Shown: positions 9,284 through 19,293, counted from the first letter of the stretch. The stretch is 64,000 nt of DNA from Lutibacter sp. (GCA_002733665.1 NVWM01000003.1:109636-173635); one strand, 5' to 3'. Made by a program: numbers and translations. The notes: generated by a model from the letters alone, not told the origin.

Positions 9284-9751
9284 TTAGTGTTTTTGTGTAT
9301 GATTTTTTTCAATTAAATCTTTTATTGTTTCGCTAAAACTTATATGTGCTATTACTCGGAATATAAGATTTCCTCCAAAAATGAAAGCGAAAACTCCCCA
9401 AATCATTTCTACATCACTTTTCTCAAGTGTTGAAAATTTTGATTTTGCAGTTAAAATCAATATTAAAAATGGTATTGCTAATAGAAAAATCATCCAATTC
9501 CCATTTATCACAATCAAACTTCCATTTTTTATTTTTGTTTTAACAATTCCGCTTACCAAAAAAGATTTTACATCGAGTAAAGTCCAAAAATTATATTTAT
9601 GAAAAACGATTTTATTATCTTTTCGTTTGATATAATTAAAACCTTGCTCATTTAAGTAATTTTCAATAAGGTCTAATGATTCGGAAGGATTAAGTTCCCC
9701 AAATTCTTTCTTTTTAAACTTTGTCCAAAACTGTATAGGTAGTAATGTCAT
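9284..9751 (-). CDS. hypothetical two-span membrane protein
   Basis: A 155-residue protein I do not recognise. The first ~85 residues are soluble and mixed alpha/beta ([30 protein letters not shown]). Two hydrophobic stretches follow: [15 protein letters not shown] (about 86-100) and [15 protein letters not shown] (about 117-131). It is embedded in the acyl-CoA cluster between the SDR gene and the 403-residue dehydrogenase, with a 2-base gap to the latter. It has no features of an acyl-CoA enzyme; its inclusion may be incidental. Confidence 0.7.
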   Translation of the reverse strand: MTLLPIQFWTKFKKKEFGELNPSESLDLIENYLNEQGFNYIKRKDNKIVFHKYNFWTLLDVKSFLVSGIVKTKIKNGSLIVINGNWMIFLLAIPFLILILTAKSKFSTLEKSDVEMIWGVFAFIFGGNLIFRVIAHISFSETIKDLIEKNHTQKH

Positions 9752-9771
9752 TTTTTAATTGCACTTATTTT

Positions 9772-10548
9772 CTATCCTGATATTAAATATCCACCATCTG
9801 CTACTTGCAAACTTCCTGTAATATAACTTCCTGCATCAGAAGCCAATAAAAGTGCAACACTTGCTATTTCTTCTGATTGTCCCATTCTGCTGAGAGGCAA
9901 TTTTTTATTGATGTGTCCCATCACTTTATCGTCTGTCCAAAGTGCAGCAGAAAATTTAGTTTGTATCAATCCAGGACAAATAGCATTTACACGAATGTTG
10001 TGTCTTCCCCATTCTTTTGCCTGATTTTTGGTAAGCATTGAAACTGCGGCTTTACTTGTAGAATACAATCCAAGGCCATAACCAGGAATTTCTCCTTCAA
10101 TAGAACTAATATTGATAATGCTTCCGCCGCCTCTTGATTTGATGCTGTCTAAACATTTATTGGCTAAATCCCAAGGCGCTTTTACATTGATATTCATAAT
10201 TTTATCAAATGCATCTAAAGGAGCATCTTCAATTGGTCCATACACAGGATTCGTCGCTGCATTATTTACCAAAATATCAATTCCTCCACATTGAGCAATC
10301 GTTTTTTCTGCTAGTTCTTTTCGACTATTTTCATCGCCAACATGACAAGAAATCGCAATTGCTTTTAATCCTAATGCTTTAAATTCGGCAACAACCTCTT
10401 CACAGGCATCTTGTTTCCTACTACTTATAACTACTGTTGCTCCACACTCAGCAAATGCCTTGGCTGTCGCCTTACCAATCCCTTTTGAAGAACCAGTAAT
10501 TATGGCTACTTTGCCATCTAAATTAAATCTGTCTTTTATCGTACTCAT
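9772..10548 (-). CDS. SDR-family oxidoreductase
   Basis: A 258-residue classical short-chain dehydrogenase/reductase. Seen: the nucleotide-binding GSSKGIGKA (about 19-27), NNAATNP, the catalytic Ser in NISSIEG and the YSTSK active-site tetrad pair (Tyr/Lys), and the C-terminal GSYITGSLQVADGG typical of FabG/DHRS4-like members. It should reduce a keto group or oxidise a hydroxyl with NAD(P)(H). In the cluster it lies between the 3-hydroxyacyl-CoA dehydrogenase (15-base gap) and the small membrane protein; by analogy with LvaD it could interconvert a keto- and hydroxyacyl-CoA. The exact substrate cannot be read from the sequence. Confidence 0.92.
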   Translation of the reverse strand: MSTIKDRFNLDGKVAIITGSSKGIGKATAKAFAECGATVVISSRKQDACEEVVAEFKALGLKAIAISCHVGDENSRKELAEKTIAQCGGIDILVNNAATNPVYGPIEDAPLDAFDKIMNINVKAPWDLANKCLDSIKSRGGGSIINISSIEGEIPGYGLGLYSTSKAAVSMLTKNQAKEWGRHNIRVNAICPGLIQTKFSAALWTDDKVMGHINKKLPLSRMGQSEEIASVALLLASDAGSYITGSLQVADGGYLISG

Positions 10549-10563
10549 CTGATCTGTTAGTTT

Positions 10564-11460
10564 TTATGTTAAGAAATCTGAATTTCTATATGCTGGTTTT
10601 GGGTATTTATAAAAACCCTCTCCAGTTTTCATTCCCAATTTATTGGTATCTATAAAATGTTTTTTATAATAATCAACTCGTGCCTTTCGTACATCTTCTC
10701 CTGTTTTGTCACTCCACAATTTTTCGACATTGTAAATAGTTTCTAAACCAATCATATCCATAATAGCACAAGGTCCCATTTTGGTTCCTGATGTAATCAT
10801 CCAAGTTTTGTCAATGGTTTCATAGTCTGCAACTTCATTAACCAATAAATCTCCTGCTGCAGATAATAAAGGTCCTAAAAGCGAATTTAAAACATAACCA
10901 TGTTGTTCTTTATGGATTAGTATTGGAACCATTCCTATTTCTTTCGAAAAGGCTATAACTCTATCAAAATATTTTGGATCTGTTTTTGCGTGTCCCATAA
11001 CTTCGCCAATATTGGCATCCCAAATCCAATTTGCAAAATGCAAGGCAAGAAATTTCTCTGGACGTCCAGTTTCTTCAGCATATTGACTTGGCAATAAGGT
11101 TGAGGAATTAGTTGTAAATATTGTTTTTTCTGGTGCTAATTTTGATAATTCAACATAAAAAGCCTTTTTTATCTCAAGATTTTCAGGAATTGATTCACTG
11201 ATTAAATCTGCATCTTTAACTGCTTCAGTTAAATTGGTTGTATAACTCAATCGAGCAAAGGTTTCGTTAACTTCTTGTTGAGAAACTCCACGAGTAGCCA
11301 TAAATAATTGTGCAAATTGTTGATGGAATTGCTTTCCTCTTTCAAGGCCTTTATCAAAAGCATCATAAACCGTTACATTAAATCCTTTAAAAGCAGTTTG
11401 CCAAGCAATTTGTGAACCTAAAGTTCCTGCTCCTGCAATCGTTACGTTTTTTATAGTCAT
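10564..11460 (-). CDS. 3-hydroxyacyl-CoA dehydrogenase
   Basis: A 298-residue single-function 3-hydroxyacyl-CoA dehydrogenase. Seen: N-terminal Rossmann GAGTLGSQIA (10-19) followed by an acidic residue at the second strand end (VYD), the NSSTLLPSQ segment, the catalytic-histidine region HFANWIWDANIGEV (in place of the common HFFNPxxxxxLVEV), and the C-terminal helical domain with HGYVLNSLLGPLLSAAGDLL. It oxidises 3-hydroxyacyl-CoA to 3-ketoacyl-CoA with NAD+. The WIWDAN variation suggests a substrate different from plain 3-hydroxybutyryl-CoA. Second gene of the leftward acyl-CoA cluster. Confidence 0.92.
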   Translation of the reverse strand: MTIKNVTIAGAGTLGSQIAWQTAFKGFNVTVYDAFDKGLERGKQFHQQFAQLFMATRGVSQQEVNETFARLSYTTNLTEAVKDADLISESIPENLEIKKAFYVELSKLAPEKTIFTTNSSTLLPSQYAEETGRPEKFLALHFANWIWDANIGEVMGHAKTDPKYFDRVIAFSKEIGMVPILIHKEQHGYVLNSLLGPLLSAAGDLLVNEVADYETIDKTWMITSGTKMGPCAIMDMIGLETIYNVEKLWSDKTGEDVRKARVDYYKKHFIDTNKLGMKTGEGFYKYPKPAYRNSDFLT

Positions 11461-11480
11461 GTTCGTTTTTTCTTAAATTA

Positions 11481-11563
11481 TTCTCGATACAATTTTTGTT
11501 CATTTCAATCTCAAAAATCACTCGAATTGACGATGTTTAGATTCCCGTTTTCACGGGAATGAC
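11481..11563. repeat. two dispersed repeats between acyl-CoA genes
   Basis: The left part (11481-11532) begins TTCTCGATACAATTTT and ends AATCACTCGAATTGACGA, matching an element at 32301-32347. The right part (11541-11563) is a small hairpin: ATTCCCGT..ACGGGAAT followed by GAC. Both fall in the 150-bp gap between the 602-residue dehydrogenase and the 3-hydroxyacyl-CoA dehydrogenase genes. Confidence 0.75.
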
Positions 11564-11610
11564 AATTTCAATCGAAACCTCGAGGTAAACCTCTAGGAAT
11601 TGTTTTTCAA

Positions 11611-13419
11611 TTAAAACATTTCTTTAGTTGCTGATATTGTTAGCTCCTCAGTATTCATTATTGTTTTTGCCAATCCTCTTGTTCTTGTCATTTCATACGT
11701 ATAGAAAAATTTCATCGTGTGAATTTTACTTTCATAGAATTCGTCCAATTGATTTCCACTTTTATCTTTTAGTAATTGTTTGGCAGAACTTGCTGTTTTT
11801 AACCATTGCCATCCAATAACAATTGTGCCAAAGAAATCCATAAATACGGTTGCATCGGCAAGAAAACGCTCGTAATTTCCTTTTAGTGCATGAGGCATTA
11901 ATGTGCCAATTACTTTTTGTACCAAACCAAGATTTTCTAATAATGTGTTTGCATATAGTTGTAATTCATCAAAAGCAGATGCCTTTTTAATGGTTTCTTG
12001 AATTTCAACAGCCAATAACTCTAATGCTTTTCCATTTTTAGCAGTAATTTTTCTACCTAATAAATCCAACGATTGTATTCCAGTAGTTCCTTCATACAAT
12101 GCAATAATTCTAATATCTCTATAATATTGTTGTGGCATAAAATCAAAACAGAAACCATATCCTCCTAAAATCTGAACTGCATTACTTGTTGATTCTATCC
12201 CTTTTTCTGCTGAATATGTCTTTGCGATAGGCGTTAACAGTTCTAACAGTAAATGATATTTTTCTTTCTCTTCTTCTGATGTGCTTGAGATTTCTTTATC
12301 ACAATAATTTGCTGTCTGTAAAGTCAAACTCAATGAACCTTCAACAATTGCTTTTTGACTAAATAATAACCTTTTTATATCTGGATGATTGATAATTAGC
12401 GTTTGTTCTTCATCTGAATTTTTTTGACCAGAACTATTTAATTTCCTTCCTTGCGGACGTTCATTTGCATATTTTAATGAAGAATAATATGCTGCAGAAG
12501 CAATTGCTGTTCCCATTCTTCCTGTTGCAATTCGCGCTTCATTCATCATTTGAAACATATAAGATAGACCTTTATTTGGTTCACCAACTAGCCAACCTCT
12601 ACAATCATCGTTATCACCAAAAGCAATATGCGTCGTACAATATCCCTTTTGCCCCATTTTTTCAAATTCGCCAACAATTGCAGCGTCGTTGTAGGTGATT
12701 TCATCATTTTCAGTTGGACGATTTTTAGGAACAACAAATAATGAAACTCCTTTTGTTCCTTTTGGAGCGCCATCAATTCTTGCTAAAACCAAATGCACAA
12801 AATTGCTTGAAAATTGATGATCACCAGAAGAAATAAATATTTTTTGTCCTTTGATTAAATGATATCCTTTATCTGTAGGAGATGCCGTAGTTGCAACATC
12901 AGAAAGTGAACTTCCTGCTTGTGGCTCTGTCAAACACATGGTTCCTCCCCAAGTCAAATCGAGCATTTTGGGTACATATGTGTCTTTTAATTTTTGACTT
13001 CCAAAGGAAAGAATCAAATTTGCAGAACCTGCAGTCAAACCAAAATATCCTGGAACATGGTTATTTGCTGCTTCCATAATAAAGTATGCAGCATGAAAAA
13101 ACATTGACGGCAACTGCATTCCGCCATCATCATAGTCAAAACCAGCACCAACAACTCCTAATTCTCCTCCGCCTTTAATGATATGCTCAAATTGAGGATG
13201 CACGATTATTTTACCATCTTTAAAATAGGATGGTTTTTCGTCCATCTCTTTTATAAAAGGGAATAAAGTGGTATCAGAAAAAGTTTTAATGGAATCAATA
13301 AAAATGTCTAATGACGTTTTATCATAATCAGCAAAACGCTCTTTAGTTAAAAGTTCTTCGGCTTGATGTACATTGTATAATAAGAATTTTAATGTGTCTA
13401 TGGATACGTATTCGTTCAT
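11611..13419 (-). CDS. large acyl-CoA dehydrogenase (DmdC-like)
   Basis: A 602-residue acyl-CoA dehydrogenase of the long bacterial type (roughly 200 residues longer than the classical 380-400). It has an N-terminal extension, the flavin/substrate segment CLTEPQAGSSLSDV (about 157-170), NEARIATGRMGTA, GGYGFCFDFMPQQYYRD, and the catalytic glutamate in ALYEGTTGIQ. A C-terminal domain of about 130 residues follows, as in 3-methylmercaptopropionyl-CoA dehydrogenases and long FadE-like enzymes. It introduces the 2,3-double bond of an acyl-CoA. It is the first gene of the leftward cluster; a palindrome that may be an operator lies directly upstream. Confidence 0.93.
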   Translation of the reverse strand: MNEYVSIDTLKFLLYNVHQAEELLTKERFADYDKTSLDIFIDSIKTFSDTTLFPFIKEMDEKPSYFKDGKIIVHPQFEHIIKGGGELGVVGAGFDYDDGGMQLPSMFFHAAYFIMEAANNHVPGYFGLTAGSANLILSFGSQKLKDTYVPKMLDLTWGGTMCLTEPQAGSSLSDVATTASPTDKGYHLIKGQKIFISSGDHQFSSNFVHLVLARIDGAPKGTKGVSLFVVPKNRPTENDEITYNDAAIVGEFEKMGQKGYCTTHIAFGDNDDCRGWLVGEPNKGLSYMFQMMNEARIATGRMGTAIASAAYYSSLKYANERPQGRKLNSSGQKNSDEEQTLIINHPDIKRLLFSQKAIVEGSLSLTLQTANYCDKEISSTSEEEKEKYHLLLELLTPIAKTYSAEKGIESTSNAVQILGGYGFCFDFMPQQYYRDIRIIALYEGTTGIQSLDLLGRKITAKNGKALELLAVEIQETIKKASAFDELQLYANTLLENLGLVQKVIGTLMPHALKGNYERFLADATVFMDFFGTIVIGWQWLKTASSAKQLLKDKSGNQLDEFYESKIHTMKFFYTYEMTRTRGLAKTIMNTEELTISATKEMF

Positions 13420-13427
13420 GGAAAGAT

Positions 13428-13453
13428 TTTAAAAGTATAAATATACTTTTAAA
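13428..13453 (-). promoter_or_regulatory. palindromic putative operator of the acyl-CoA cluster
   Basis: Two perfect 12-bp arms (TTTAAAAGTATA and TATACTTTTAAA) separated by two bases, 9 bases upstream of the 602-residue dehydrogenase start. On the minus strand the right arm holds a -7-like TATACTTTTA, so a bound repressor would block initiation. No regulator gene lies beside it, so any regulator acts from elsewhere; TetR- or GntR-type control of fatty-acid genes is known in other bacteria. Confidence 0.5.
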
Positions 13454-13506
13454 TCTAATTGCAGCCTAATGTTTGGAAAAGTAAGGGTTTATAATACTAA
13501 CAAAAC

Positions 13507-14979
13507 CTATTGTTGGTCGGTAAATTTTCTGAAATTATATGTTTTACTTCTTGAATTATAAAATCCAAAAACAAAATAGTCATCATACTTAAATACGGTA
13601 TCAATCTTGCTCACTTCTGTTGACTTGTTAATCAAGTCTTTATAAATTTTTATTTTATCAAAGACATTGTTTTCAAATTCTCCTTCTAGATGATTGAAGT
13701 CCTCGTCAAATAAACATTCTATATAAGTTGATTTTGTGTTTACATAAGAATTGAAAGCAAAGAAAGTTGGATTAATAGAAACAGAAATTGCTCCTATTGT
13801 TCCGATAGGTATCATTCCAAATCCTCCCATCATCATCATTCCAGGATTTGATTTAACTTCTTTTTTACCACCAAGAATTATTTGATGGTTCCCATTAATC
13901 TTATATGCTGCTATTCCTAAATCTCCTGAAGTAATTTTACGTAAATATTTTCTTGTTTTTTCCATTTCTCTGTATGAATCATACATTCCGCCTTCTTGAA
14001 TTATCGGAGAGTTTTTAAAGGAAATCGTATCATTTACTGTTGTAGAATATTCTTTCTTTAATTCTCCGGACATATACTCATGAACTCTAAAAATAAATTT
14101 CTCTGATGTTGAAACCATTGTGTACAGATTATCTCCACTTATATAAGAGTTCGCTTGCTTCTTAGTGCTTTTTGGCACAAATGGCTTTTCAATCTGTCTT
14201 AATTTAAAATTTAATGTTACTAAATCAAGAGAGATAATCTGAGTGTATTCTTTATTATTATCAAAAGTAAAAACTAATTGATTTCCTCTTAAATATAACT
14301 TACTTTTTTCTGAAGTAACTTCGATTGAATTAGGATTGGTTTCTTCTATTTTTTTTGGAGACATGAAAGTTGCCATAACGTCAGAATCTAAAAACATTTT
14401 ATACAGTACTGTTTTTTTTCTTTCCTTATTGATAAACATTTCATTTGAAAAATCTACAACATCTTTTTTACAACTAGCATCATCATTAAAAGAATAAATA
14501 TTAAGTTTTGATGTGTTTTTTGTAATTGTCATTAAATAAAACTTATTGTCAAGCGTAATCGTTTCAAGATACTTCTCGTCTTCTAGTTTTAAATCCAATT
14601 CTTTAAATACTGACTCTTTTTTGTCATAAGAAAAATCAACATACCCAAACTTAGTATACTTCTCATTAGACATAAATAACCTATACGTGTTATCTTTAGA
14701 AACACTACTTCCTATTAAAGCCTTGTACTTTCTTCTTCTGTTGTCAGAATTTAATTCGGCTATTTTCTCGAATTTATTATTTAGCAAGTAACCATAAACT
14801 TTTTGGGAATCAAATAAGAACATTGATATGTCACCATTTTGATTATTTACTATTGGAACCGACCCTCTAAGAAACGTTTGTGAAGTTTTTAAACTATTTT
14901 CAAATGAACCAATTCTATCTTGCGAATAGGTTACAATACTAGAAAATAATACCACTAAAATAAAGAGTTTCTGAATCAT
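13507..14979 (-). CDS. secreted/periplasmic hypothetical protein
   Basis: A 490-residue protein that I cannot assign to a family. It has a clear signal peptide (MIQKLFILVVLFSSIVTYSQ, cleavage after YSQ). The mature part is beta-rich with repeated strands such as VVNNQNGDISMFLFDSQKVYGYLLN and DKFYLMTITKNTSKLNIYSFNDD, suggesting a propeller-like or repeat fold. A glycine/methionine-rich patch (GMMMMGGFGMIPIGTIGAI) lies at about residues 391-410. No lipobox and no T9SS sorting domain. It is monocistronic between the acyl-CoA cluster and tex. Confidence 0.75.
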   Translation of the reverse strand: MIQKLFILVVLFSSIVTYSQDRIGSFENSLKTSQTFLRGSVPIVNNQNGDISMFLFDSQKVYGYLLNNKFEKIAELNSDNRRRKYKALIGSSVSKDNTYRLFMSNEKYTKFGYVDFSYDKKESVFKELDLKLEDEKYLETITLDNKFYLMTITKNTSKLNIYSFNDDASCKKDVVDFSNEMFINKERKKTVLYKMFLDSDVMATFMSPKKIEETNPNSIEVTSEKSKLYLRGNQLVFTFDNNKEYTQIISLDLVTLNFKLRQIEKPFVPKSTKKQANSYISGDNLYTMVSTSEKFIFRVHEYMSGELKKEYSTTVNDTISFKNSPIIQEGGMYDSYREMEKTRKYLRKITSGDLGIAAYKINGNHQIILGGKKEVKSNPGMMMMGGFGMIPIGTIGAISVSINPTFFAFNSYVNTKSTYIECLFDEDFNHLEGEFENNVFDKIKIYKDLINKSTEVSKIDTVFKYDDYFVFGFYNSRSKTYNFRKFTDQQ

Positions 14980-15058
14980 AAAATTTTTTATTATCTTAAT
15001 TTTTTAATTTACGTTTTCGCTGTTATCAACATCCTTTTCAGGTTCAACAAAAATACAT

Positions 15059-17185
15059 TTATTTATAATTCATCGATAATTGAATCCGTTTTCGAGCAAT
15101 ATCAACACTTAAAACCTTTACAATTACCTGTTGCTGTAAACTAACCACTGCATTGACATCTTTCACAAAAGTATCTGACAAATTAGAAACGTGCACTAAA
15201 CCACTTTCTTTGATTCCGATATCAACAAAACAACCAAAATTTGTCACATTGTTTACAATTCCTGGTAATAATTGACCATCTCTCAAATCTGAAATTGTAC
15301 GAATATCTTTATTAAAAGCAAATTCTTTGGCAGTTTCTCGAGGGTCTAATCCTGGTTTTTTTAATTCTTTTAAAATGTCTGTTAACGTAAGTAAACCGAC
15401 AGTAGTTGTACAGTATTTTTTTAAATCAATGTTTTCAAGAACCTTTCTATTCCCTATCAAAGCATCAACTGTTTTTTGCTCATCTTTTGCCATTTTTTTG
15501 ACAATAGCATAACTTTCAGGATGTACTGCCGAATCATCTAATGGGTTTTTAGCGTTTTTGATTCTTAAAAAACCGGCACCTTGTTCAAATGCTTTTGATC
15601 CTAATCGAGTGACCTTCTTTATATCGTTTCGTGTTTTAAAAGCACCATTTTCATTTCGATATTGAACAATATTCTCTGCTAATTTTGGGCCAATTCCAGA
15701 CACATAACTCAACAGTGAATTACTCGCCGTATTAATATTTACACCAATAGTGTTTACACAACTTTCAACAACTGTATCTAAACTACTTTTTAATTTTGTT
15801 TGATCTACATCATGCTGGTATTGCCCAACTCCTATAGATTTTGCATCTATTTTTACCAGTTCTGCCAATGGGTCAGCCAATCTACGTGCAATAGAAACTG
15901 CTCCTCGAACTGTCACATCATAATCTGGAAATTCATCTCGTGCAATTTTAGAAGCCGAATAAATAGAGGCTCCTGCTTCGCTGACTACAAAAACTTGAAC
16001 AGTTGTATTAAATTTTATGGAACGGATCAATTGTGCTGTTTCTCTTGATGCCGTTCCGTTTCCAATAGCAATGGCTTCAATTTTATACGCTTCAACCATC
16101 GAAGATATTTTCTTTATTGCCTCAATTGATCTGTTTTGTGGCGCATGTGGATATATCGTATCATTATGTTTTAGGTCTCCTTGAGTATTTAAACAAACAA
16201 TTTTACATCCTGACCGAAATCCTGGGTCAACTCCTAGTATTCTTTTTTCTCCCAAAGGAGCGCCCAATAATAATTGCTTTAAATTTTTAGCAAATACATT
16301 GATTGCTGTTTCGTCTGCTTTTTCTTTAGCAATGTTCAAAATTTCATTTGATAATGTTGGAAATAGCAACCTTTTAAACGAGTCTTGAATTGCCATTTGA
16401 ATTTGTACTGAACACTCATTATTTGATTTAATAATTCTATCTTCAATTTTGTCTAAAGTACGTTCTTTATCAATTTCGATTTTTAAGCGAATAAACCCTT
16501 CTTTTTCTGCTCTTAAAATAGCCAATAATCTATGTGAAGGACTGCGATTTAAAGATTCAGACCAATCGAAATAATCTCTGAATTTCTGTGCCTTTTCATT
16601 ATCTATTTTTGATTTTACAACTTTAGTAGTTATTACTGCAAAACGCTCTAATTGGTAGCGAATATTATTTCTAATATCTGTTCGTTCATTTATCCATTCA
16701 GCAATAATAAATCTTGCTCCTTCTAATGCATCATCCTCATTTTCTACAGAGTTGCTCAAATATTTTGAAGCAATATGTCCAATATTATCTACACGCTGGC
16801 TCATGATAATTTTTGCCAATGGTTCTAAACCATTTTTTCGTGCGGTTTCAGCTTTTGTTTTACGTTTTTTCTTAAAAGGAAGGTAGATGTCTTCAAGAGT
16901 TATTAAATTCTCTGTAGTTTCAATCTTTCGTTTCAACTCATTTGTCAAAACCTCTTGTTCAGTCAGCGATTTTAAAATTGTTTTTTTTCGCTTTTCTAGT
17001 TCTTCAAACTGAGTTTTATACTTTACAATTTCTCCAATTTCTACTTCATCTAAATTTCCTGTTTTTTCTTTTCTATAACGAGAAATAAATGGAATTGTAC
17101 AATCTTGATTCAGTAACTCAACAGTACTTTGAATTGATTTTTCAGAAACATTGCTTCTGGCTTTAATAAACTTTATAAGTAACAT
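15059..17185 (-). CDS. tex: Tex-family RNA-binding transcription accessory protein
   Basis: A 708-residue Tex protein. Domains in order: helical Tex N-terminal region, central helices, a YqgF-like RNase H fold (ILGVDPGFRSGCKIV, about 317-331), helix-hairpin-helix repeats (SGIGPKLAENIVQYRNENG..GAGFLRI), and a C-terminal S1 RNA-binding domain (PGIVNNVTNFGCFVDIGIKESGLVHVSNLSD). Tex proteins bind nucleic acid and are linked to transcription and toxin-gene expression. Length is slightly under the usual 720-780. It follows metG with a 36-base gap and probably shares its transcript. Confidence 0.95.
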   Translation of the reverse strand: MLLIKFIKARSNVSEKSIQSTVELLNQDCTIPFISRYRKEKTGNLDEVEIGEIVKYKTQFEELEKRKKTILKSLTEQEVLTNELKRKIETTENLITLEDIYLPFKKKRKTKAETARKNGLEPLAKIIMSQRVDNIGHIASKYLSNSVENEDDALEGARFIIAEWINERTDIRNNIRYQLERFAVITTKVVKSKIDNEKAQKFRDYFDWSESLNRSPSHRLLAILRAEKEGFIRLKIEIDKERTLDKIEDRIIKSNNECSVQIQMAIQDSFKRLLFPTLSNEILNIAKEKADETAINVFAKNLKQLLLGAPLGEKRILGVDPGFRSGCKIVCLNTQGDLKHNDTIYPHAPQNRSIEAIKKISSMVEAYKIEAIAIGNGTASRETAQLIRSIKFNTTVQVFVVSEAGASIYSASKIARDEFPDYDVTVRGAVSIARRLADPLAELVKIDAKSIGVGQYQHDVDQTKLKSSLDTVVESCVNTIGVNINTASNSLLSYVSGIGPKLAENIVQYRNENGAFKTRNDIKKVTRLGSKAFEQGAGFLRIKNAKNPLDDSAVHPESYAIVKKMAKDEQKTVDALIGNRKVLENIDLKKYCTTTVGLLTLTDILKELKKPGLDPRETAKEFAFNKDIRTISDLRDGQLLPGIVNNVTNFGCFVDIGIKESGLVHVSNLSDTFVKDVNAVVSLQQQVIVKVLSVDIARKRIQLSMNYK

Positions 17186-17221
17186 GCTCTCATTTAAATT
17201 ATAAACGTAAAATAAACATCA

Positions 17222-19276
17222 CTAGCTTACACTCTCACCATTATCAACATCCTTTTCAGGCTCAATAAAGGCTAATTTCCCGTCAGTCGTGTCTGTCATC
17301 AAAATCATCCCTTGGCTTTCTACACCTCTGATTGTTCTTGGTGCTAAATTCACTAAAACACTTACTCGTTGACCAATAATTTCTTCTGGTTTAAAACTCT
17401 CTGCAATTCCAGAAACAATTGTGCGAACATCAAGTCCAACATCAACTTTTAATTTAAGAAGTTTCTTAGTTTTCGCTACTTTTTCAGCCTCTAAAATGGT
17501 TCCAATTCTAATATCCAACTTTGTAAAATCATCAAACTCAACAGTCTCTTTTTGAGGTTCAACAACTTTGTTTTCTTGTTCATTGGTTTGCTTTGTTGCT
17601 TCAAGTTTATCAAGTTGTACTTGAATATCTTTATCTTCAATTTTAGCAAATAACAATTCTGCTTTCCCTATTTGATGGTCTGCAGGAAGTAAAATTTCTT
17701 TTTCTGTAACGTCATTCCAAGTGGATTCCGCATCAAGTGCGGAATGACAGAGAATTCCTTTCAACTTATCAGAAGTAAAGGGTAAAAATGGCTCTGACAA
17801 TGTTGATAAAGCAGACGAAATTTGTAAAGCAACATACATAATCGTTTTTACACGTTCTTCATCAACTTTTATAACTTTCCATGGTTCTTCATCTGCCAAA
17901 TACTTGTTCCCAAGTCGAGCAAGATTCATCAAACTATTCAGTGCTTCTCTAAATCGGTATCTCTTGATAGAATTTGCAATTATCTCAGGGAATTCTCGCA
18001 TTTTTTCTAAAGTCTGAATATCAACATCAGAATATTTCCCTGCAAGTGGCACTTGCCCTTCGTAATATTTATTCGTCAATACAACTACACGATTGATAAA
18101 GTTTCCGAAAATAGCAACCAACTCACTATTATTACGTGTTTGAAAATCTTTCCAAGTAAAGTCGTTATCTTTTGTTTCTGGTGCATTTGCTGTCAAAGCA
18201 TAACGCAATACATCTTGTTTATCAGGAAAATCTTCTAAGTATTCATGCAACCAAACTGCCCAATTTCTTGAAGTCGAAATTTTGTTTCCTTCTAAATTTA
18301 AAAACTCATTTGCAGGAACATTCTCTGGTAAAATGTAACTTCCTTCGGCTTTTAACATCGCAGGGAAAATAATACAATGAAAAACAATGTTGTCTTTCCC
18401 TATAAAATGAATCAGTTTTGTGTCTTCATCTTTCCAATAGTCTTTCCAGTCTTTTCCCTCTTTTTCTGCCCACTCTTTGGTCGATGATATATAGCCAATT
18501 GGCGCATCAAACCATACATATAATACTTTTCCTTCTCCTCCTTTTGCTGGAACGGGGATTCCCCAATCCAAATCTCTTGTCACTGCTCTTGGTCTTAAAC
18601 CATCATCAAGCCAAGATTTTACTTGCCCTAAAACATTGGTTTTCCAATCATTTTTATGCCCTTTAACAATCCATTCTCTCAACCAAGTTTCATACTTATC
18701 CAAAGGTAAAAACCAGTGTTTTGTTTCTTTAGTTGTTGGTACATTTCCTGTAATTGCAGATTTTGGATTGATTAAATCTGTTGCATTATGACTTGTTCCA
18801 CAGTTTTCACATTGATCGCCATAACTTTCTTCGTTTCCACATTTTGGGCAGGTTCCAACAACAAATCTATCTGCAAGAAATTGATTTGCCTCTTCGTCAT
18901 ATAACTGCTCTGTAACCTCTTCTATAAATTTATTATCTGCATGCAATTTCTTGAAAAATTCTGATGCTGTATCATGATGAATTTTAGCGGATGTACGTGA
19001 ATAATTATCAAAAGTAATTCCGAAATCAGAAAAAGAACTCTTAATAATTTCATGGTATTTATCTACAATTTGTTGCGGTGTAACACCTTCTTTTTTGGCT
19101 CTCATGGTAATCGGAACTCCATGTTCGTCAGAACCACAAACAAACGCAACATCATTGCCTGTCAAACGTAAATAACGCGCATAAATGTCAGCTGGAACGT
19201 AAACTCCTGCCAAATGACCTATATGAACTGGACCGTTGGTGTACGGTAATGCTGCTGTAATTGTATATCTGCTCAA
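17222..19276 (-). CDS. metG: methionyl-tRNA synthetase with in-frame repeat
   Basis: A 684-residue MetRS that charges tRNA-Met in the cytosol. Seen: HIGH-type motif (PVHIGHLAG, 15-23), zinc knuckle [18 protein letters not shown] (about 142-159), KMSKS equivalent GNKISTSR (about 338-345), and a C-terminal EMAPII-like tRNA-binding domain ([18 protein letters not shown] to the end). Two oddities. Residues about 510-522 are encoded by a dispersed palindrome (protein [11 protein letters not shown]). The only in-frame start compatible with the family N-terminus is the TTG at 19276; an in-frame stop lies 24 bases upstream, inside another dispersed repeat, so no ATG is available. Confidence 0.95.
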   Translation of the reverse strand: MSRYTITAALPYTNGPVHIGHLAGVYVPADIYARYLRLTGNDVAFVCGSDEHGVPITMRAKKEGVTPQQIVDKYHEIIKSSFSDFGITFDNYSRTSAKIHHDTASEFFKKLHADNKFIEEVTEQLYDEEANQFLADRFVVGTCPKCGNEESYGDQCENCGTSHNATDLINPKSAITGNVPTTKETKHWFLPLDKYETWLREWIVKGHKNDWKTNVLGQVKSWLDDGLRPRAVTRDLDWGIPVPAKGGEGKVLYVWFDAPIGYISSTKEWAEKEGKDWKDYWKDEDTKLIHFIGKDNIVFHCIIFPAMLKAEGSYILPENVPANEFLNLEGNKISTSRNWAVWLHEYLEDFPDKQDVLRYALTANAPETKDNDFTWKDFQTRNNSELVAIFGNFINRVVVLTNKYYEGQVPLAGKYSDVDIQTLEKMREFPEIIANSIKRYRFREALNSLMNLARLGNKYLADEEPWKVIKVDEERVKTIMYVALQISSALSTLSEPFLPFTSDKLKGILCHSALDAESTWNDVTEKEILLPADHQIGKAELLFAKIEDKDIQVQLDKLEATKQTNEQENKVVEPQKETVEFDDFTKLDIRIGTILEAEKVAKTKKLLKLKVDVGLDVRTIVSGIAESFKPEEIIGQRVSVLVNLAPRTIRGVESQGMILMTDTTDGKLAFIEPEKDVDNGESVS
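17711..17748. repeat. palindromic repeat inside metG reading frame
   Basis: A 38-bp element with outer GTCATTCC..GGAATGAC ends and an inner palindrome ATTCCGC..GCGGAAT. Its length and phase keep the metG frame open. The same class of GTCATTCC palindrome is normally intergenic in such genomes (compare 11541-11563). Confidence 0.8.
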
Positions 19277-19293
19277 AAAAGTGTGTTTTGTTT

